DNA of 64,000 nucleotides from Trabulsiella odontotermitis. Lineage in GTDB: Bacteria > Pseudomonadota > Gammaproteobacteria > Enterobacterales > Enterobacteriaceae. The notes under the pieces are model-generated. The model searched no databases, was not told the origin of the DNA, and worked only from the letters and a program-made list of their open reading frames with translations. Where the stretch lies: contig NZ_CP125781.1 in the NCBI RefSeq assembly GCF_030053895.1, positions 124,001 through 188,000 on the forward strand, given 5' to 3'. Below, piece after piece: positions 8,662 to 17,123 of the stretch. Numbering within the stretch: position 1 is the first letter of the stretch; the number at the start of each line of letters is the position of its first letter. Both the position numbers and the translations under genes were made by a program.

Positions 8662-10731
8662 ATGTCTGAGAATACTTTTCTGGTGGAAATTGGCACTGAA
8701 GAGCTGCCACCGAAAGCCCTGCGCAGCCTGGCAGAGTCCTTTGCTGCGAACTTTACTGCGGAGCTGGATAACGCCGGCATCGCGCACGGCAACGTTGAAT
8801 GGTTTGCCGCTCCCCGTCGTCTGGCGCTGAAAGTCGCCCGTCTGGCGGCCTCTCAGCCGGATCGCGAAGTTGAAAAACGCGGCCCGGCGATTTCCCAGGC
8901 GTTTGACGCGGAAGGGAAACCGAGCAAAGCGGCAGAGGGCTGGGCGCGGGGTTGCGGTATCACCGTTGACCAGGCCGAGCGTCTGACCACCGACAAAGGT
9001 GAATGGCTGCTGTACCGCGCCCACATGAAAGGCGAAAGCGCAGAAGCACTACTGCCGAACATGGTCGCCACATCGCTGGCGAAGCTGCCGATCCCGAAAC
9101 TGATGCGCTGGGGCGCATCTGACGTTCACTTTGTGCGTCCGGTGCATACTGTGACGCTGCTGCTGGGTGACAAGCTCATCCCGGCAACCATTCTGGGCAT
9201 CAATTCCGATCGCGTGATCCGCGGTCACCGCTTTATGGGCGAGCCGGAATTCACCATCGACAATGCTGATCAATACCCGCAGATCCTGCTGGAGCGCGGC
9301 AAAGTGGTGGCGGATTACGAAGCGCGTAAAGCTAAAATCAAAGCCGATGCAGAAGACGCAGCGCGCAAGATTGGTGGTAAAGCCGATCTGAGCGAAAGCC
9401 TGCTGGAAGAAGTCACCTCGCTGGTAGAATGGCCGGTCGTGCTGACTGCGAAATTCGAAGAGAAATTCCTCGCGGTTCCGGCGGAAGCGCTGGTCTACAC
9501 CATGAAAGGCGACCAGAAATACTTCCCGGTTTACGCCGCTGACGGCAAATTGCTGCCGAACTTTATCTTTGTCGCTAACATTGAGTCGAAAGATCCGCAG
9601 CAGATTATCTCCGGTAACGAAAAAGTCGTGCGTCCGCGCCTGGCCGATGCCGAATTCTTCTTCAAAACCGACCGCAAAAAACGTCTGGAAGACAACCTGC
9701 CGCGTCTGCAGACCGTGCTGTTCCAGCAGCAGCTCGGCACTCTGCGCGACAAAACGGATCGCATTCAGGCACTGGCGGGCTGGATTGCCGCGCAGACGGG
9801 CGCTGATGTCAACCACGCCACCCGCGCCGGTTTACTCTCCAAGTGCGACCTGATGACCAACATGGTGTTCGAATTCACCGACACCCAGGGCGTGATGGGC
9901 ATGCACTACGCGCGTCATGATGGCGAAGCGGAAGATGTTGCAGTCGCGCTGAACGAACAGTATCAACCGCGTTTTGCCGGTGACAACCTGCCGTCTAACC
10001 CGGTGGCCTGCGCGTTGGCGATTGCCGACAAGATGGACACTCTCGCGGGTATTTTCGGCATCGGTCAGCATCCGAAAGGTGACAAAGACCCGTTTGCGCT
10101 GCGTCGTGCCGCGCTCGGCGTGCTGCGCATCATCGTTGAGAAAAACCTGTCGCTGGATCTGCAGACCCTCACCGAAGAAGCGGTGCGTCTGTACGGCGAT
10201 AAGCTGACCAATACCAACGTGGTGGATGATGTCATCGACTTTATGCTCGGCCGTTTCCGCGCCTGGTATCAGGACGAAGGTTATACGGTCGACACCATTC
10301 AGGCGGTGCTGGCGCGTCGTCCGACCCGTCCGGCTGATTTTGATGCCCGCATGAAAGCAGTCTCCCACTTCCGTACGCTCGATGAAGCGGCGGCGCTGGC
10401 GGCTGCCAACAAACGTGTTTCGAACATCCTCGCGAAATCAGACGAAGTGCTGAACGATGTTGTTCACGCCTCCGTGCTGAAAGAAGCCGAAGAGATCAAG
10501 CTCGCCACTCACGTGGTGGTGCTGCGTGACAAATTGCAGCCGTTCTTCGCTGAAGGTCGCTATCAGGAAGCGCTGATCGAACTGGCGGCCCTGCGCGAGC
10601 CGGTCGATGCGTTCTTCGATAAAGTGATGGTAAACGCCGAAGATAAAGACGTGCGTATTAACCGCCTGACGCTGCTGTCTAAGCTGCGCGAGCTGTTCCT
10701 GCAGGTCGCAGATATTTCGCTGTTGCAGTAA
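8662..10731 (+). CDS. glyS: GlyS, glycyl-tRNA synthetase beta subunit
   Basis: A 689-residue tRNA-binding subunit that pairs with GlyQ. The N-terminus (FLVEIGTEELPPKALRSL) is the family signature. An HD-like central region with GLLSKCDLMTNMVFEFTD and a C-terminal helical anticodon-binding region (KAVSHFRTLDEAAALAAANK) follow. The ATG at 8662 is preceded by AAGAGG. An intrinsic terminator stands directly after the stop, so the operon ends here. In K-12 cspA and hokA follow soon after; here about 3.5 kb of accessory DNA intervenes. Confidence 0.99.
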   Translation: MSENTFLVEIGTEELPPKALRSLAESFAANFTAELDNAGIAHGNVEWFAAPRRLALKVARLAASQPDREVEKRGPAISQAFDAEGKPSKAAEGWARGCGITVDQAERLTTDKGEWLLYRAHMKGESAEALLPNMVATSLAKLPIPKLMRWGASDVHFVRPVHTVTLLLGDKLIPATILGINSDRVIRGHRFMGEPEFTIDNADQYPQILLERGKVVADYEARKAKIKADAEDAARKIGGKADLSESLLEEVTSLVEWPVVLTAKFEEKFLAVPAEALVYTMKGDQKYFPVYAADGKLLPNFIFVANIESKDPQQIISGNEKVVRPRLADAEFFFKTDRKKRLEDNLPRLQTVLFQQQLGTLRDKTDRIQALAGWIAAQTGADVNHATRAGLLSKCDLMTNMVFEFTDTQGVMGMHYARHDGEAEDVAVALNEQYQPRFAGDNLPSNPVACALAIADKMDTLAGIFGIGQHPKGDKDPFALRRAALGVLRIIVEKNLSLDLQTLTEEAVRLYGDKLTNTNVVDDVIDFMLGRFRAWYQDEGYTVDTIQAVLARRPTRPADFDARMKAVSHFRTLDEAAALAAANKRVSNILAKSDEVLNDVVHASVLKEAEEIKLATHVVVLRDKLQPFFAEGRYQEALIELAALREPVDAFFDKVMVNAEDKDVRINRLTLLSKLRELFLQVADISLLQ

Positions 10732-10738
10732 ACCTCTG

Positions 10739-10776
10739 AGCCCGGCGGCGTTCTGCCAGCCGGGCTTTCCGTTTTT
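10739..10776. terminator. glyS intrinsic terminator
   Basis: AGCCCGGC (10739-10746) pairs with GCCGGGCT (10759-10766), followed by TTCCGTTTTT. The T-run reaches into the stop codon of the convergent gene at 10775, so the insert joins the ancestral sequence right at the terminator. Confidence 0.85.
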
Positions 10777-11227
10777 AATGCAGATCCTCAAGAGACAGCA
10801 TTCCTGCCTCTGTGTTTAGCCAGCGCGGCGCTTTCAGCGTATCGGCAAAATAACACACCAGTTCGTGCAATAACTCTCCCAGTACCCGTACTTGTGTGGT
10901 GGCGAGCGAGCCACTCATCAGCAATTGCGTCAGCGATTGACACCAGACACTCAACTGATCGATTTCCGGCATAAAGGCCGGTGTATGCGTCGGCAGATCA
11001 TCCACCGTCAGGCTGGCTTTTAAATAGTCCGGGATGGGTTCACGCAGTGTCGGGTGCAACAGCGCCAGACAAGCGGAGAGACGGCCACAAAGCGCCATTT
11101 TTTCGGCTTCGTCGTCGCTCTCTATCAGGACGTCGGCAAAACGTTCGCAGTTGTCTGCCAGCTCGGTGAAATCGGTAGTGTGGTTAAACGGAACGGTGAA
11201 AAGCGAGTAGGTTTGGGTTGTAGCCAT
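10775..11227 (-). CDS. Unrecognised 150-residue protein
   Basis: I do not recognise this protein. From the ATG at 11227 (preceded by AGAGG) it is 150 residues, acidic, largely helical in composition, with no signal peptide or clear membrane segment and several Cys (NCERFAD, LCGRLSACLALL, SVWCQSL, LVCYF). It ends in EAGMLSLEDLH. The frame stays open for 58 more codons upstream, with an ATG at 11368, but that extension lacks a good ribosome site. It lies 195 bp downstream of the lipoprotein gene on the same strand and converges on glyS. It could be a third member of the effector module or an unrelated conserved enterobacterial gene. Confidence 0.6.
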   Translation of the reverse strand: MATTQTYSLFTVPFNHTTDFTELADNCERFADVLIESDDEAEKMALCGRLSACLALLHPTLREPIPDYLKASLTVDDLPTHTPAFMPEIDQLSVWCQSLTQLLMSGSLATTQVRVLGELLHELVCYFADTLKAPRWLNTEAGMLSLEDLH

Positions 11228-11421
11228 GAAGTAGCCTCTGCAATAGATGATATTTGCCAGTATGAAATCCAGGAGGCTAATCCCGGCACCTGATTTTGCA
11301 GGTGCGCGGTGAAGATACTGCTCGCCAGGCCAGGCGACAAGCGGGATTTGAGGTACGAAAAGAGACATCGTATTACTGGAATCCGCCTCGCAAAACGTCA
11401 TTCAGGCAACCGACTGGCCGG

Positions 11422-12078
11422 TTACCAGTCCCCGTAGGGGTACGTTTTCCCTTTGATAAAGTCTTTAGTGTCCTTGTCAAAATCACGAGAAAAATCGCTT
11501 TGTGTTATTCCCTTACAGGCCCGCAGTTTGTCCCCGGACAGGGTGGTGATTTTTTTCGGCTCCAGCGGTACATCATCCCCCCCGGCACTGTTCTGCAGCC
11601 ATATCCTGACCTTGCCTCCAGGTGCAAGGCCAAACAGCAACGATTTATACCATTCCGTATTACCCCACTCATCTTTACCCGTCGGCGTCAGCATGGTTTC
11701 CCGCAGGGACGGCGGGAAAATAATCCGGGTCTCGTAGGTCTTATTATCGATATGAGAATCCCAGCAGAACAGCATCATGACGGGTGGATGTCGTGCTTTG
11801 TTAAACTGGATTTGTATTCGTACCCGCTTATTCCAGGTCTGGATGGTTTCAGGATCATCTGACGTGTAGTCCAGCATACGGAATGTCGACACTACCTTTT
11901 CACTGTCGATAATCATGGCGCGGGTGACGACGGCGGGTAAGGCGTAGGGTGTAAAAAAGGCGAACCCCCATCTACCGTAGGGCATTTCTCCGGTCTCTTC
12001 CGGCGTCTGCGGTTCGCCGGTATGGCAGCCCGTTAATGCCACCAGCAGGAACAGTGGTGACAGCGTTTTCAGTATCAT
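11422..12078 (-). CDS. DUF2931-like lipoprotein, candidate immunity protein
   Basis: A 218-residue predicted lipoprotein. The signal peptide MILKTLSPLFLLVALTGC ends in the lipobox LTGC, and the residue after Cys is His, so sorting to the outer membrane is expected. The mature part has PYGRWGFAFFTPYALPAVVT near the start and WYKSLLFGLAPGGKVRIWL near residue 145, features of DUF2931. Its start overlaps the stop of the upstream DUF2235 gene by 4 bp, so the two are translationally coupled. Lipoproteins beside DUF2235 (Tle1) effectors usually protect the periplasmic face of the producing cell. That role is inferred from the pairing; the sequence itself does not prove it. Confidence 0.75.
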   Translation of the reverse strand: MILKTLSPLFLLVALTGCHTGEPQTPEETGEMPYGRWGFAFFTPYALPAVVTRAMIIDSEKVVSTFRMLDYTSDDPETIQTWNKRVRIQIQFNKARHPPVMMLFCWDSHIDNKTYETRIIFPPSLRETMLTPTGKDEWGNTEWYKSLLFGLAPGGKVRIWLQNSAGGDDVPLEPKKITTLSGDKLRACKGITQSDFSRDFDKDTKDFIKGKTYPYGDW

Positions 12079-13988
12079 ATTTGTTCCCCGTCCATGTTGT
12101 AAATTGTGCGTCGCCAGTTCTCATCGGGCCGGTTAACAAAACTGATGATCTCTACAGGCGCAGCCCCGCCTCTGATAACGCCATCGGCATCTGTCGCGAT
12201 GGCATTCCAGTTTGCCGAGCAGTGCAGATATTGTCCGGCAATGATATTCAGCTCTTCTGACGTGAATGCGTCTGGGGTCTTACCGGACCGGGCTGCTCTG
12301 CCCATTGCCCGTGCTTTTTCACTCAGCGAAACCAGTTCACCAGGAAGGGATAACTCACTACTTTTTTCATGAACAGATTTAAACAATACCCCGGCATCCC
12401 GTGCAGCATCGAGCATCACCTGCAACACCACCTTCGACCAGTCATTTCTCACGGTCCGGTTGCGTAAGGTGACAGCCGCATAGCTACGCTTCTGTGGCAC
12501 GCTATACCGATCTGGTTGCATCCTGTCGTCATACCAGGTTTCCACCGCAACCTCGCTGCCTGACAGAAGGGGAGCAATGCTGGGGTATGTGTGCAGCGCG
12601 GTCATCGCTTTCACCGCCCGGTGATAACAGTGGGTTTGCTGGTCGGGCTGGCGGAGCGGCACAGTTTCCGTTTCCGGCCGGGTCAGAAACAGGTTTTCCT
12701 CCACCACCGGCAGATAACCGCCGCCAAGGTCTGAATGCACGCCGGGTAGTACCAGCTCAGGCCATGCAGGTTTGACACTGTTGAGGGCGAAATTAAACCG
12801 ACACTCATGCGCCGCGGTGATATGAAAGACCTTATCCGCCACCCCCTTATGCAGTTTTATGTTTACCTCGCCGGTGTCTGCGGTATGGGGATTCAGGCCG
12901 TTTGTCGGGGTGCCAATTGCCGCCACGGTATCAAAGATACCGATAAAGCGGGTTTTACCGGCAGGCGCCCCCGTAAATGTGATGTCGCCAATGCCCTCCC
13001 GGATGGCGCTGATAATGGCGGGGTCTTCTGCCAGAATACGGTTGGCAAAATGTCTCGATGCCGCAGCACCCCGGCTAAAGCCAAAAATATCAAATTGAAG
13101 GCTTTTTATGACAAGCTCACACCCGGATGATTTATCTTTTATTTGTTTAATCGTGTTAGTAATGGTCCGGGAAATTTGAGCAACAGACTTATCCGTTTTA
13201 GCGATAACTCCCGTGTCGGATGTCCCGAATACCAGTCCCGCCATGCTGTCAGGCTTACCACTGTCTGTCCCTATGCCGTCAATATAAATAGCCTGTTGGA
13301 TCTCAGAGTTATCTGCAGAGACGGTTTTATCATACAGCGTATTCAGCCAGTGAATGTTGGTGTAATAACCGTTGTAACTGGTCGCTCCTGTTCCCGATAC
13401 GCTAAATTCTTCTTCTGCACATTTTTCCAGAATACCGGCAGCCTCGGCGTCATTAAGGTTATAATGTCTGGCTGTGCAGACTTTCAGCATATTAGCCGTA
13501 TTAACAGCGTTATTCCCGGTACCGTCAAAAAACACGCCAAGCGTCAGCGTAATTTCCCGCCTGGGTTTTTGTGTCTTTTCCTCTTGTTGAGGTTCCGGTG
13601 CAGCTTTCCTCCGGGCCGCCTGCGCGTGCTGCTCTGGCTCTTGCTCCTCACTACATAACAGCGAATTGCTGGCAGACGAACCGACCATGCCGTTTTCATA
13701 ACCGATAAATTCAAAGGTATTCGGAGAAGCAATAACACGATTGGTGCCTGGAGGGCAGGCACATTCAACAATATCGCCTTCAAGGCAGACCAGTTTATTT
13801 TCTGCGAAGACCTGAAATTGTTTGGTTTTGCGAATAATACCTGTGGTCTTGCATTGTGGGCAAAATGACTCAGAACCGATAAGTGCAACAGGTCTGTTAT
13901 GGCAAATAACAGTAAGCGCTCCGCTTTCAATTATTCCACCCGTTGTGGTTTTATCACCAATAGTGATAACTTTAAGTTTAACAGGCAT
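12075..13988 (-). CDS. PAAR-DUF2235 (Tle1-type) T6SS phospholipase effector
   Basis: A 637-residue predicted type VI secretion effector. Residues 1-95 form a PAAR-like spike tip: GDKTTTGG at 11-18, then CPQC (43-46), C68 and CAC (76-78) as likely metal ligands. A Glu/Gln/Ala-rich linker spans about 108-143. A DUF2235 alpha/beta-hydrolase follows: FFDGTGNN at 153-160, nucleophile elbow GFSRG with Ser305, FDT at 352-354, and GVHSDLGGGY at 416-425 with a likely catalytic Asp420. The Tle1 family cleaves phospholipids in rival cells. The ATG at 13988 has GGAGTGA upstream. Base composition is visibly less G+C-rich than the flanks. No vgrG, hcp or sheath gene is in the window. Confidence 0.88.
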   Translation of the reverse strand: MPVKLKVITIGDKTTTGGIIESGALTVICHNRPVALIGSESFCPQCKTTGIIRKTKQFQVFAENKLVCLEGDIVECACPPGTNRVIASPNTFEFIGYENGMVGSSASNSLLCSEEQEPEQHAQAARRKAAPEPQQEEKTQKPRREITLTLGVFFDGTGNNAVNTANMLKVCTARHYNLNDAEAAGILEKCAEEEFSVSGTGATSYNGYYTNIHWLNTLYDKTVSADNSEIQQAIYIDGIGTDSGKPDSMAGLVFGTSDTGVIAKTDKSVAQISRTITNTIKQIKDKSSGCELVIKSLQFDIFGFSRGAAASRHFANRILAEDPAIISAIREGIGDITFTGAPAGKTRFIGIFDTVAAIGTPTNGLNPHTADTGEVNIKLHKGVADKVFHITAAHECRFNFALNSVKPAWPELVLPGVHSDLGGGYLPVVEENLFLTRPETETVPLRQPDQQTHCYHRAVKAMTALHTYPSIAPLLSGSEVAVETWYDDRMQPDRYSVPQKRSYAAVTLRNRTVRNDWSKVVLQVMLDAARDAGVLFKSVHEKSSELSLPGELVSLSEKARAMGRAARSGKTPDAFTSEELNIIAGQYLHCSANWNAIATDADGVIRGGAAPVEIISFVNRPDENWRRTIYNMDGEQI

Positions 13989-14183
13989 TATTCACTCCAT
14001 GAATATAAATAATGTGAAACTGCAAACATGGAAATAGACGAAGAGAGCACGTTCGACCTTATTTATGGCGTCCCGTTGCTTCTCTTGTTGTATTTAGTGA
14101 TGTGCTAAAAACAGAATATTATGATTAAGAACGTGGCAACCGCTATATTGTGCTGAACCCAAAACAGGCGACAAATAACAGGC
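13989..14183. other. Gap upstream of the PAAR effector
   Basis: About 195 bp of A+T-rich DNA between the effector start and the cspA terminator. I see no gene in it. It presumably holds the promoter of the effector pair, but I could not choose a clear -35/-10 pair. Confidence 0.4.
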
Positions 14184-14211
14184 AAAAAAAATCCCCGTCA
14201 TTGACGAGGAT
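14184..14211 (-). terminator. cspA intrinsic terminator
   Basis: Read on the minus strand, ATCCTCGTC pairs with GACGGGGAT (one G-T pair) and is followed by seven or more T. It lies about 40 bp beyond the cspA stop. Confidence 0.85.
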
Positions 14212-14252
14212 CTTTACGTGCTACAGAGCCTGAATCAGGCTCTTAGTCAGGC

Positions 14253-14465
14253 TTACAGGCTGGTGACGTTACCAGCAGCCGGGCCTTTAGCGCCGTTTTC
14301 GATGGTGAAGGATACTTTCTGGCCTTCATCAAGAGATTTGTAGCCATCGTTCTGGATAGCAGAGAAGTGAACGAACAGGTCTTTAGAGCCGTCGTCCGGA
14401 GTGATGAAGCCGAAGCCTTTATCAGCGTTGAACCATTTTACGATACCAGTCATTTTGTTAGACAT
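14253..14465 (-). CDS. cspA: CspA, major cold-shock protein
   Basis: A 70-residue cold-shock-domain RNA chaperone. RNP1 (KGFGFI) and RNP2 (here LFVHF, with Leu where E. coli CspA has Val) are intact, and it ends GPAAGNVTSL. It binds single-stranded RNA in the cytoplasm and melts secondary structure after a temperature drop. The start is the ATG at 14465, with AAAGGAAAT just upstream; an in-frame extension of 13 codons falls in the leader and is rejected. A long leader and an own terminator show a single-gene unit. Confidence 0.97.
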   Translation of the reverse strand: MSNKMTGIVKWFNADKGFGFITPDDGSKDLFVHFSAIQNDGYKSLDEGQKVSFTIENGAKGPAAGNVTSL

Positions 14466-14625
14466 AGTGATTTCCTTTAATGTAAGTGTGCTGCCAGATG
14501 GCAATAATGGTATGGATTACAGATTTGAAGCATAAAGGGAAGGTCACTACGAGGGTATCAACGGACAACCTATGAGAGGACTGCTCAGCTCAACTGCTTT
14601 ATGGTCTGTAAATCAAACCGGCGTC
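14466..14625 (-). promoter_or_regulatory. cspA long 5' leader
   Basis: About 160 nt between the likely start site and the cspA ATG, as in E. coli, where the leader folds into a temperature-sensing structure and carries the cold box near its 5' end. The minus strand reads GATTTACAGACCATAAAGC near 14600 (cold-box position) and GTTGATACCCTCGTAGTGAC in the middle, both recalling the E. coli leader. The transcription start is inferred by analogy. Confidence 0.6.
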
Positions 14626-14675
14626 ATTAACGCACGTTGAGCCCACGATAGCAATGTTTTTCTTTCTGAAAAAGA

Positions 14676-14702
14676 AAACGGTCCTGTTTTCAGGACCGTC
14701 GG
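14676..14702 (-). terminator. yiaG intrinsic terminator
   Basis: On the minus strand ACGGTCCTG, loop AAAA, CAGGACCGT, then TTTTCTTTTTC. It stands about 25 bp past the yiaG stop. Confidence 0.8.
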
Positions 14703-14724
14703 TACTATCTCATTTGAGATAAAC

Positions 14725-15015
14725 TCAATCTGTTAACAGCCTCGAGACCTGCGGGTTTGCCTGCATCAGACGCATCAGATTTAGCTCAGTGGCGGAAGGT
14801 CTCACGCGTTTCGACTCCCACTCTTTCACCATCGTCACACTGACGCCCATTGCTCTGGCGAATTCGTCCAGCTTCAACCCGGTACCTTTTCGTAACTGTT
14901 CAAAATCAATGAGGGTTGAAGCCGCCGGCTTCAGGGTGACAAACTGCGATGCATCTTTAAAAACAATCTGTTCCAGACTGCCTAACAGATCAAACTCAGG
15001 ATCTTTATATTCCAT
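14725..15015 (-). CDS. yiaG: YiaG, HTH regulator (HigA-like)
   Basis: A 96-residue predicted DNA-binding protein. The C-terminal half is a Cro/C1-type helix-turn-helix: RKGTGLKLDEFARAMGVSVT then KEWESKRVRPSATELNLMRL. The N-terminal part resembles the linker of antitoxin-like regulators. No toxin gene adjoins, as in E. coli yiaG. The ATG at 15015 has GAGGAGT upstream and gives the E. coli length; an upstream TTG-started extension is rejected. Target genes are unknown. Confidence 0.9.
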   Translation of the reverse strand: MEYKDPEFDLLGSLEQIVFKDASQFVTLKPAASTLIDFEQLRKGTGLKLDEFARAMGVSVTMVKEWESKRVRPSATELNLMRLMQANPQVSRLLTD

Positions 15016-15371
15016 TGAGAACTCCTCTGAATCACACTGCGGGATCGTGAATAACAAGAGCTCATTAATCATAGCCAGTTATTTCTCCTGGGATCGATTT
15101 CGTTTCGGTACTCTCCAGGCCTGATGCGTTTCAGCTTTTTGCAATAAAAGGGTAATACATTGAAAAATCACGCCAGGTCCGGCAATGAATTTTTTTGTAA
15201 ATACTCTTCACAAAAGTGGCAATGCAGGCGAAGCGCAGCAGGATCTTCTGCTGCTTTTTGCACCTGGAAGGTAAGGAAAAGGTATCTTGCCGCGCTGACC
15301 TGGACTATCCTTGTCAGCGTCAGGCACACGTGTGCCAGTTTGCGCGTTTTTTGCTGAAAGGAGTAATAAAA

Positions 15372-16082
15372 ATGGCGACAGGAAAGTCCTGCTCTCGCTG
15401 GTTTGCGCCTGTTGCGGCGTTATTAATGGTGGTTAGCCTGAGCGGGTGTTTCGATAAAGAAGGCGATCAGCGCAAAGCGTTTGTCGACTTTTTACAGAAT
15501 ACGGTGATGCGTAGCGGCGAGCGGTTGCCTACCCTGACCGCAGATCAGAAAAAACAGTTCGGGCCTTTCGTTTCCGATTACGCTGTGTTGTATGGCTATT
15601 CTCAGCAGGTCAGCCAGGCGATGGACGCGGGTCTGCGCCCGGTCGTGGACAGCGTAAACGCCATTCGTGTGCCGCAGGATTACATGACGCAACGCGAACC
15701 GCTGCGCCAGGCGAACGGCGCGCTGGGCGTGCTCAGTCAGCAACTGGAAAACGCGAAAATGCAGGCTGATGCCGCGCATGCTGCGCTGAAACAACCGGAT
15801 GATTTAAAACCGGTGTTTGATCAGGTGTACACGAAAGTGGTGACGGCGCCGGCAAACGCGCTGCAACCGTTGATCCCGGCGGCGCAGGTATTCACTCAGC
15901 AACTGGTGCAGGTGGGTGACTTTGTCGCGCAGCAGGGCGCGCAGGTGAGTTTTGTGGCGAACGGCATTCAGTTCCCGACGTCACAGCAGGCCAGCCAGTA
16001 TAACGCGCTGATTGGTCCTCTGGCGGCACAGCATCAGGCTTTCAGTCAGGCCTGGAGCAGCGCAGTCGACGCGACACGCTAA
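15372..16082 (+). CDS. yiaF: YiaF, DUF3053 lipoprotein
   Basis: A 236-residue predicted lipoprotein of unknown function. A signal peptide ends in the lipobox LSGC (Cys near residue 26) followed by FDKEGDQRKAF, the start of DUF3053. The remainder is Gln/Ala-rich and helical (QQLENAKMQADAAHAALKQP), likely coiled coil in the periplasm. The ATG at 15372 has GAAAGGAG upstream and gives exactly the E. coli length; the 52 upstream in-frame codons lack signal features. It stands alone, with a terminator shared with ghrB. Confidence 0.93.
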   Translation: MATGKSCSRWFAPVAALLMVVSLSGCFDKEGDQRKAFVDFLQNTVMRSGERLPTLTADQKKQFGPFVSDYAVLYGYSQQVSQAMDAGLRPVVDSVNAIRVPQDYMTQREPLRQANGALGVLSQQLENAKMQADAAHAALKQPDDLKPVFDQVYTKVVTAPANALQPLIPAAQVFTQQLVQVGDFVAQQGAQVSFVANGIQFPTSQQASQYNALIGPLAAQHQAFSQAWSSAVDATR

Positions 16083-16093
16083 AATGATAAAAA

Positions 16094-16119
16094 GCCGGGT
16101 GGCATCGCGCTCACCCGGC
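16094..16119. terminator. Bidirectional terminator yiaF / kgu operon
   Basis: GCCGGGT (16094-16100) pairs with ACCCGGC (16113-16119) in the 46-bp gap between convergent yiaF and ghrB. A short A-run precedes it (a T-run for the minus strand), so it best serves the minus-strand operon. Confidence 0.65.
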
Positions 16120-16128
16120 CGCAAAACG

Positions 16129-17100
16129 TCACGCCACCTGCGGGTTCACGCAGTTTTTGTCCACCTTACCATTCAGCGCATCAATCAGATTGTCCACCGC
16201 CGTTGCCGCCATGTTGTAGCGTGTCTCATGCGTGGCTGAACCGATGTGCGGCAGCGCTACCACGTTCGGTAATGACAGCAGCGGTGAATCCACCGGTAAT
16301 GGCTCTTTCTCGAACACGTCCAGCCCGGCGGCGTGAATTTCACCCTGCTGAAGTGCGGCGATCAGCGCAGGCTCATCCACCACCGGTCCGCGACCAGCAT
16401 TGATGAAAATGGCGGAGCGTTTCATCTTTTTGAACTGCTCAGCGCCAAACAAATGACGCGTTTCGTCGGTCAGCGGCAGGATCAGGCAGACAAAATCCGC
16501 TTCCTGCAACAGGGTATCCAGGTCACAGTAGCGGGCATTGAAGCGGGTTTCCGCCGCGTCATGCTGGCGGCGAGCGTTATAGAGAATCGGCATGTTAAAA
16601 CCGAAATGCGCGCGCTGAGCCAGCGCCATGCCGATGCGTCCCATCCCGACGATACCGAGCGTTTTATGGTGAACATCCACGCCGTACCAGTCCGGGCCGA
16701 TGCTTTTAGTCCATTCACCGGCTTTTACGCGCTCTGCCACTTCCACCACCCGGCGCGCGGTGCTCAGCACCAGCGTCATCAGGGTATCGGCCACTGTTTC
16801 GGTAAGCGCGGTCGGGGTGTGCATCAGCAGAATTTTCCGTGCGTTCAGCGCATCGACATCAAAGTTGTCGTAACCCACTGACACCGTGGAGGTCGCACGA
16901 AGCGCGGGCATCTTCTCCAGCAGCGCCGCGTCCACTTTCTCGCTGGAGCCCAGTAAACCGACCGCGTGCGCGAAGGCTTCGGCATGCTGTTCAACCGTTT
17001 CCGGGCGCAGGTTTTTCACCTGCGTAACGGTAAAGTGGTCTTCCAGACGTTGCAGCAGATCGTCCGGGAGCGTTTTGTAGAGAATGACTGACGGCTTCAT
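16129..17100 (-). CDS. ghrB: GhrB, 2-ketoaldonate/glyoxylate reductase (KguD position)
   Basis: A 323-residue NADPH-dependent D-2-hydroxyacid dehydrogenase. It has the Rossmann loop GIVGMGRIGMALAQ near residue 150, INAGRGPVVDE with the catalytic Arg, and the catalytic His in HIGSATHETRY. E. coli GhrB reduces glyoxylate, hydroxypyruvate and 2-ketogluconate. Here it is the last gene of a five-gene same-strand cluster, 23 bp after the transporter, where Pseudomonas has kguD (2-keto-6-phosphogluconate reductase). I infer that the substrate in this setting is 2-ketogluconate or its 6-phosphate. The ATG at 17100 gives the E. coli-like N-terminus; seven upstream codons are rejected. Confidence 0.93.
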   Translation of the reverse strand: MKPSVILYKTLPDDLLQRLEDHFTVTQVKNLRPETVEQHAEAFAHAVGLLGSSEKVDAALLEKMPALRATSTVSVGYDNFDVDALNARKILLMHTPTALTETVADTLMTLVLSTARRVVEVAERVKAGEWTKSIGPDWYGVDVHHKTLGIVGMGRIGMALAQRAHFGFNMPILYNARRQHDAAETRFNARYCDLDTLLQEADFVCLILPLTDETRHLFGAEQFKKMKRSAIFINAGRGPVVDEPALIAALQQGEIHAAGLDVFEKEPLPVDSPLLSLPNVVALPHIGSATHETRYNMAATAVDNLIDALNGKVDKNCVNPQVA

Positions 17101-17123
17101 GCGTATCTCCGTAGTTGGCATAA

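Noticed and set aside
11296..11862. A 188-codon plus-strand frame opposite the DUF2931 gene
   Set aside because: No ribosome site or family features; the minus-strand lipoprotein has a clear signal peptide and coupling.
14466..14724. A hokA-like toxin gene between cspA and yiaG, as in K-12
   Set aside because: I found no short hydrophobic frame with a ribosome site here; only the cspA leader and the yiaG terminator.
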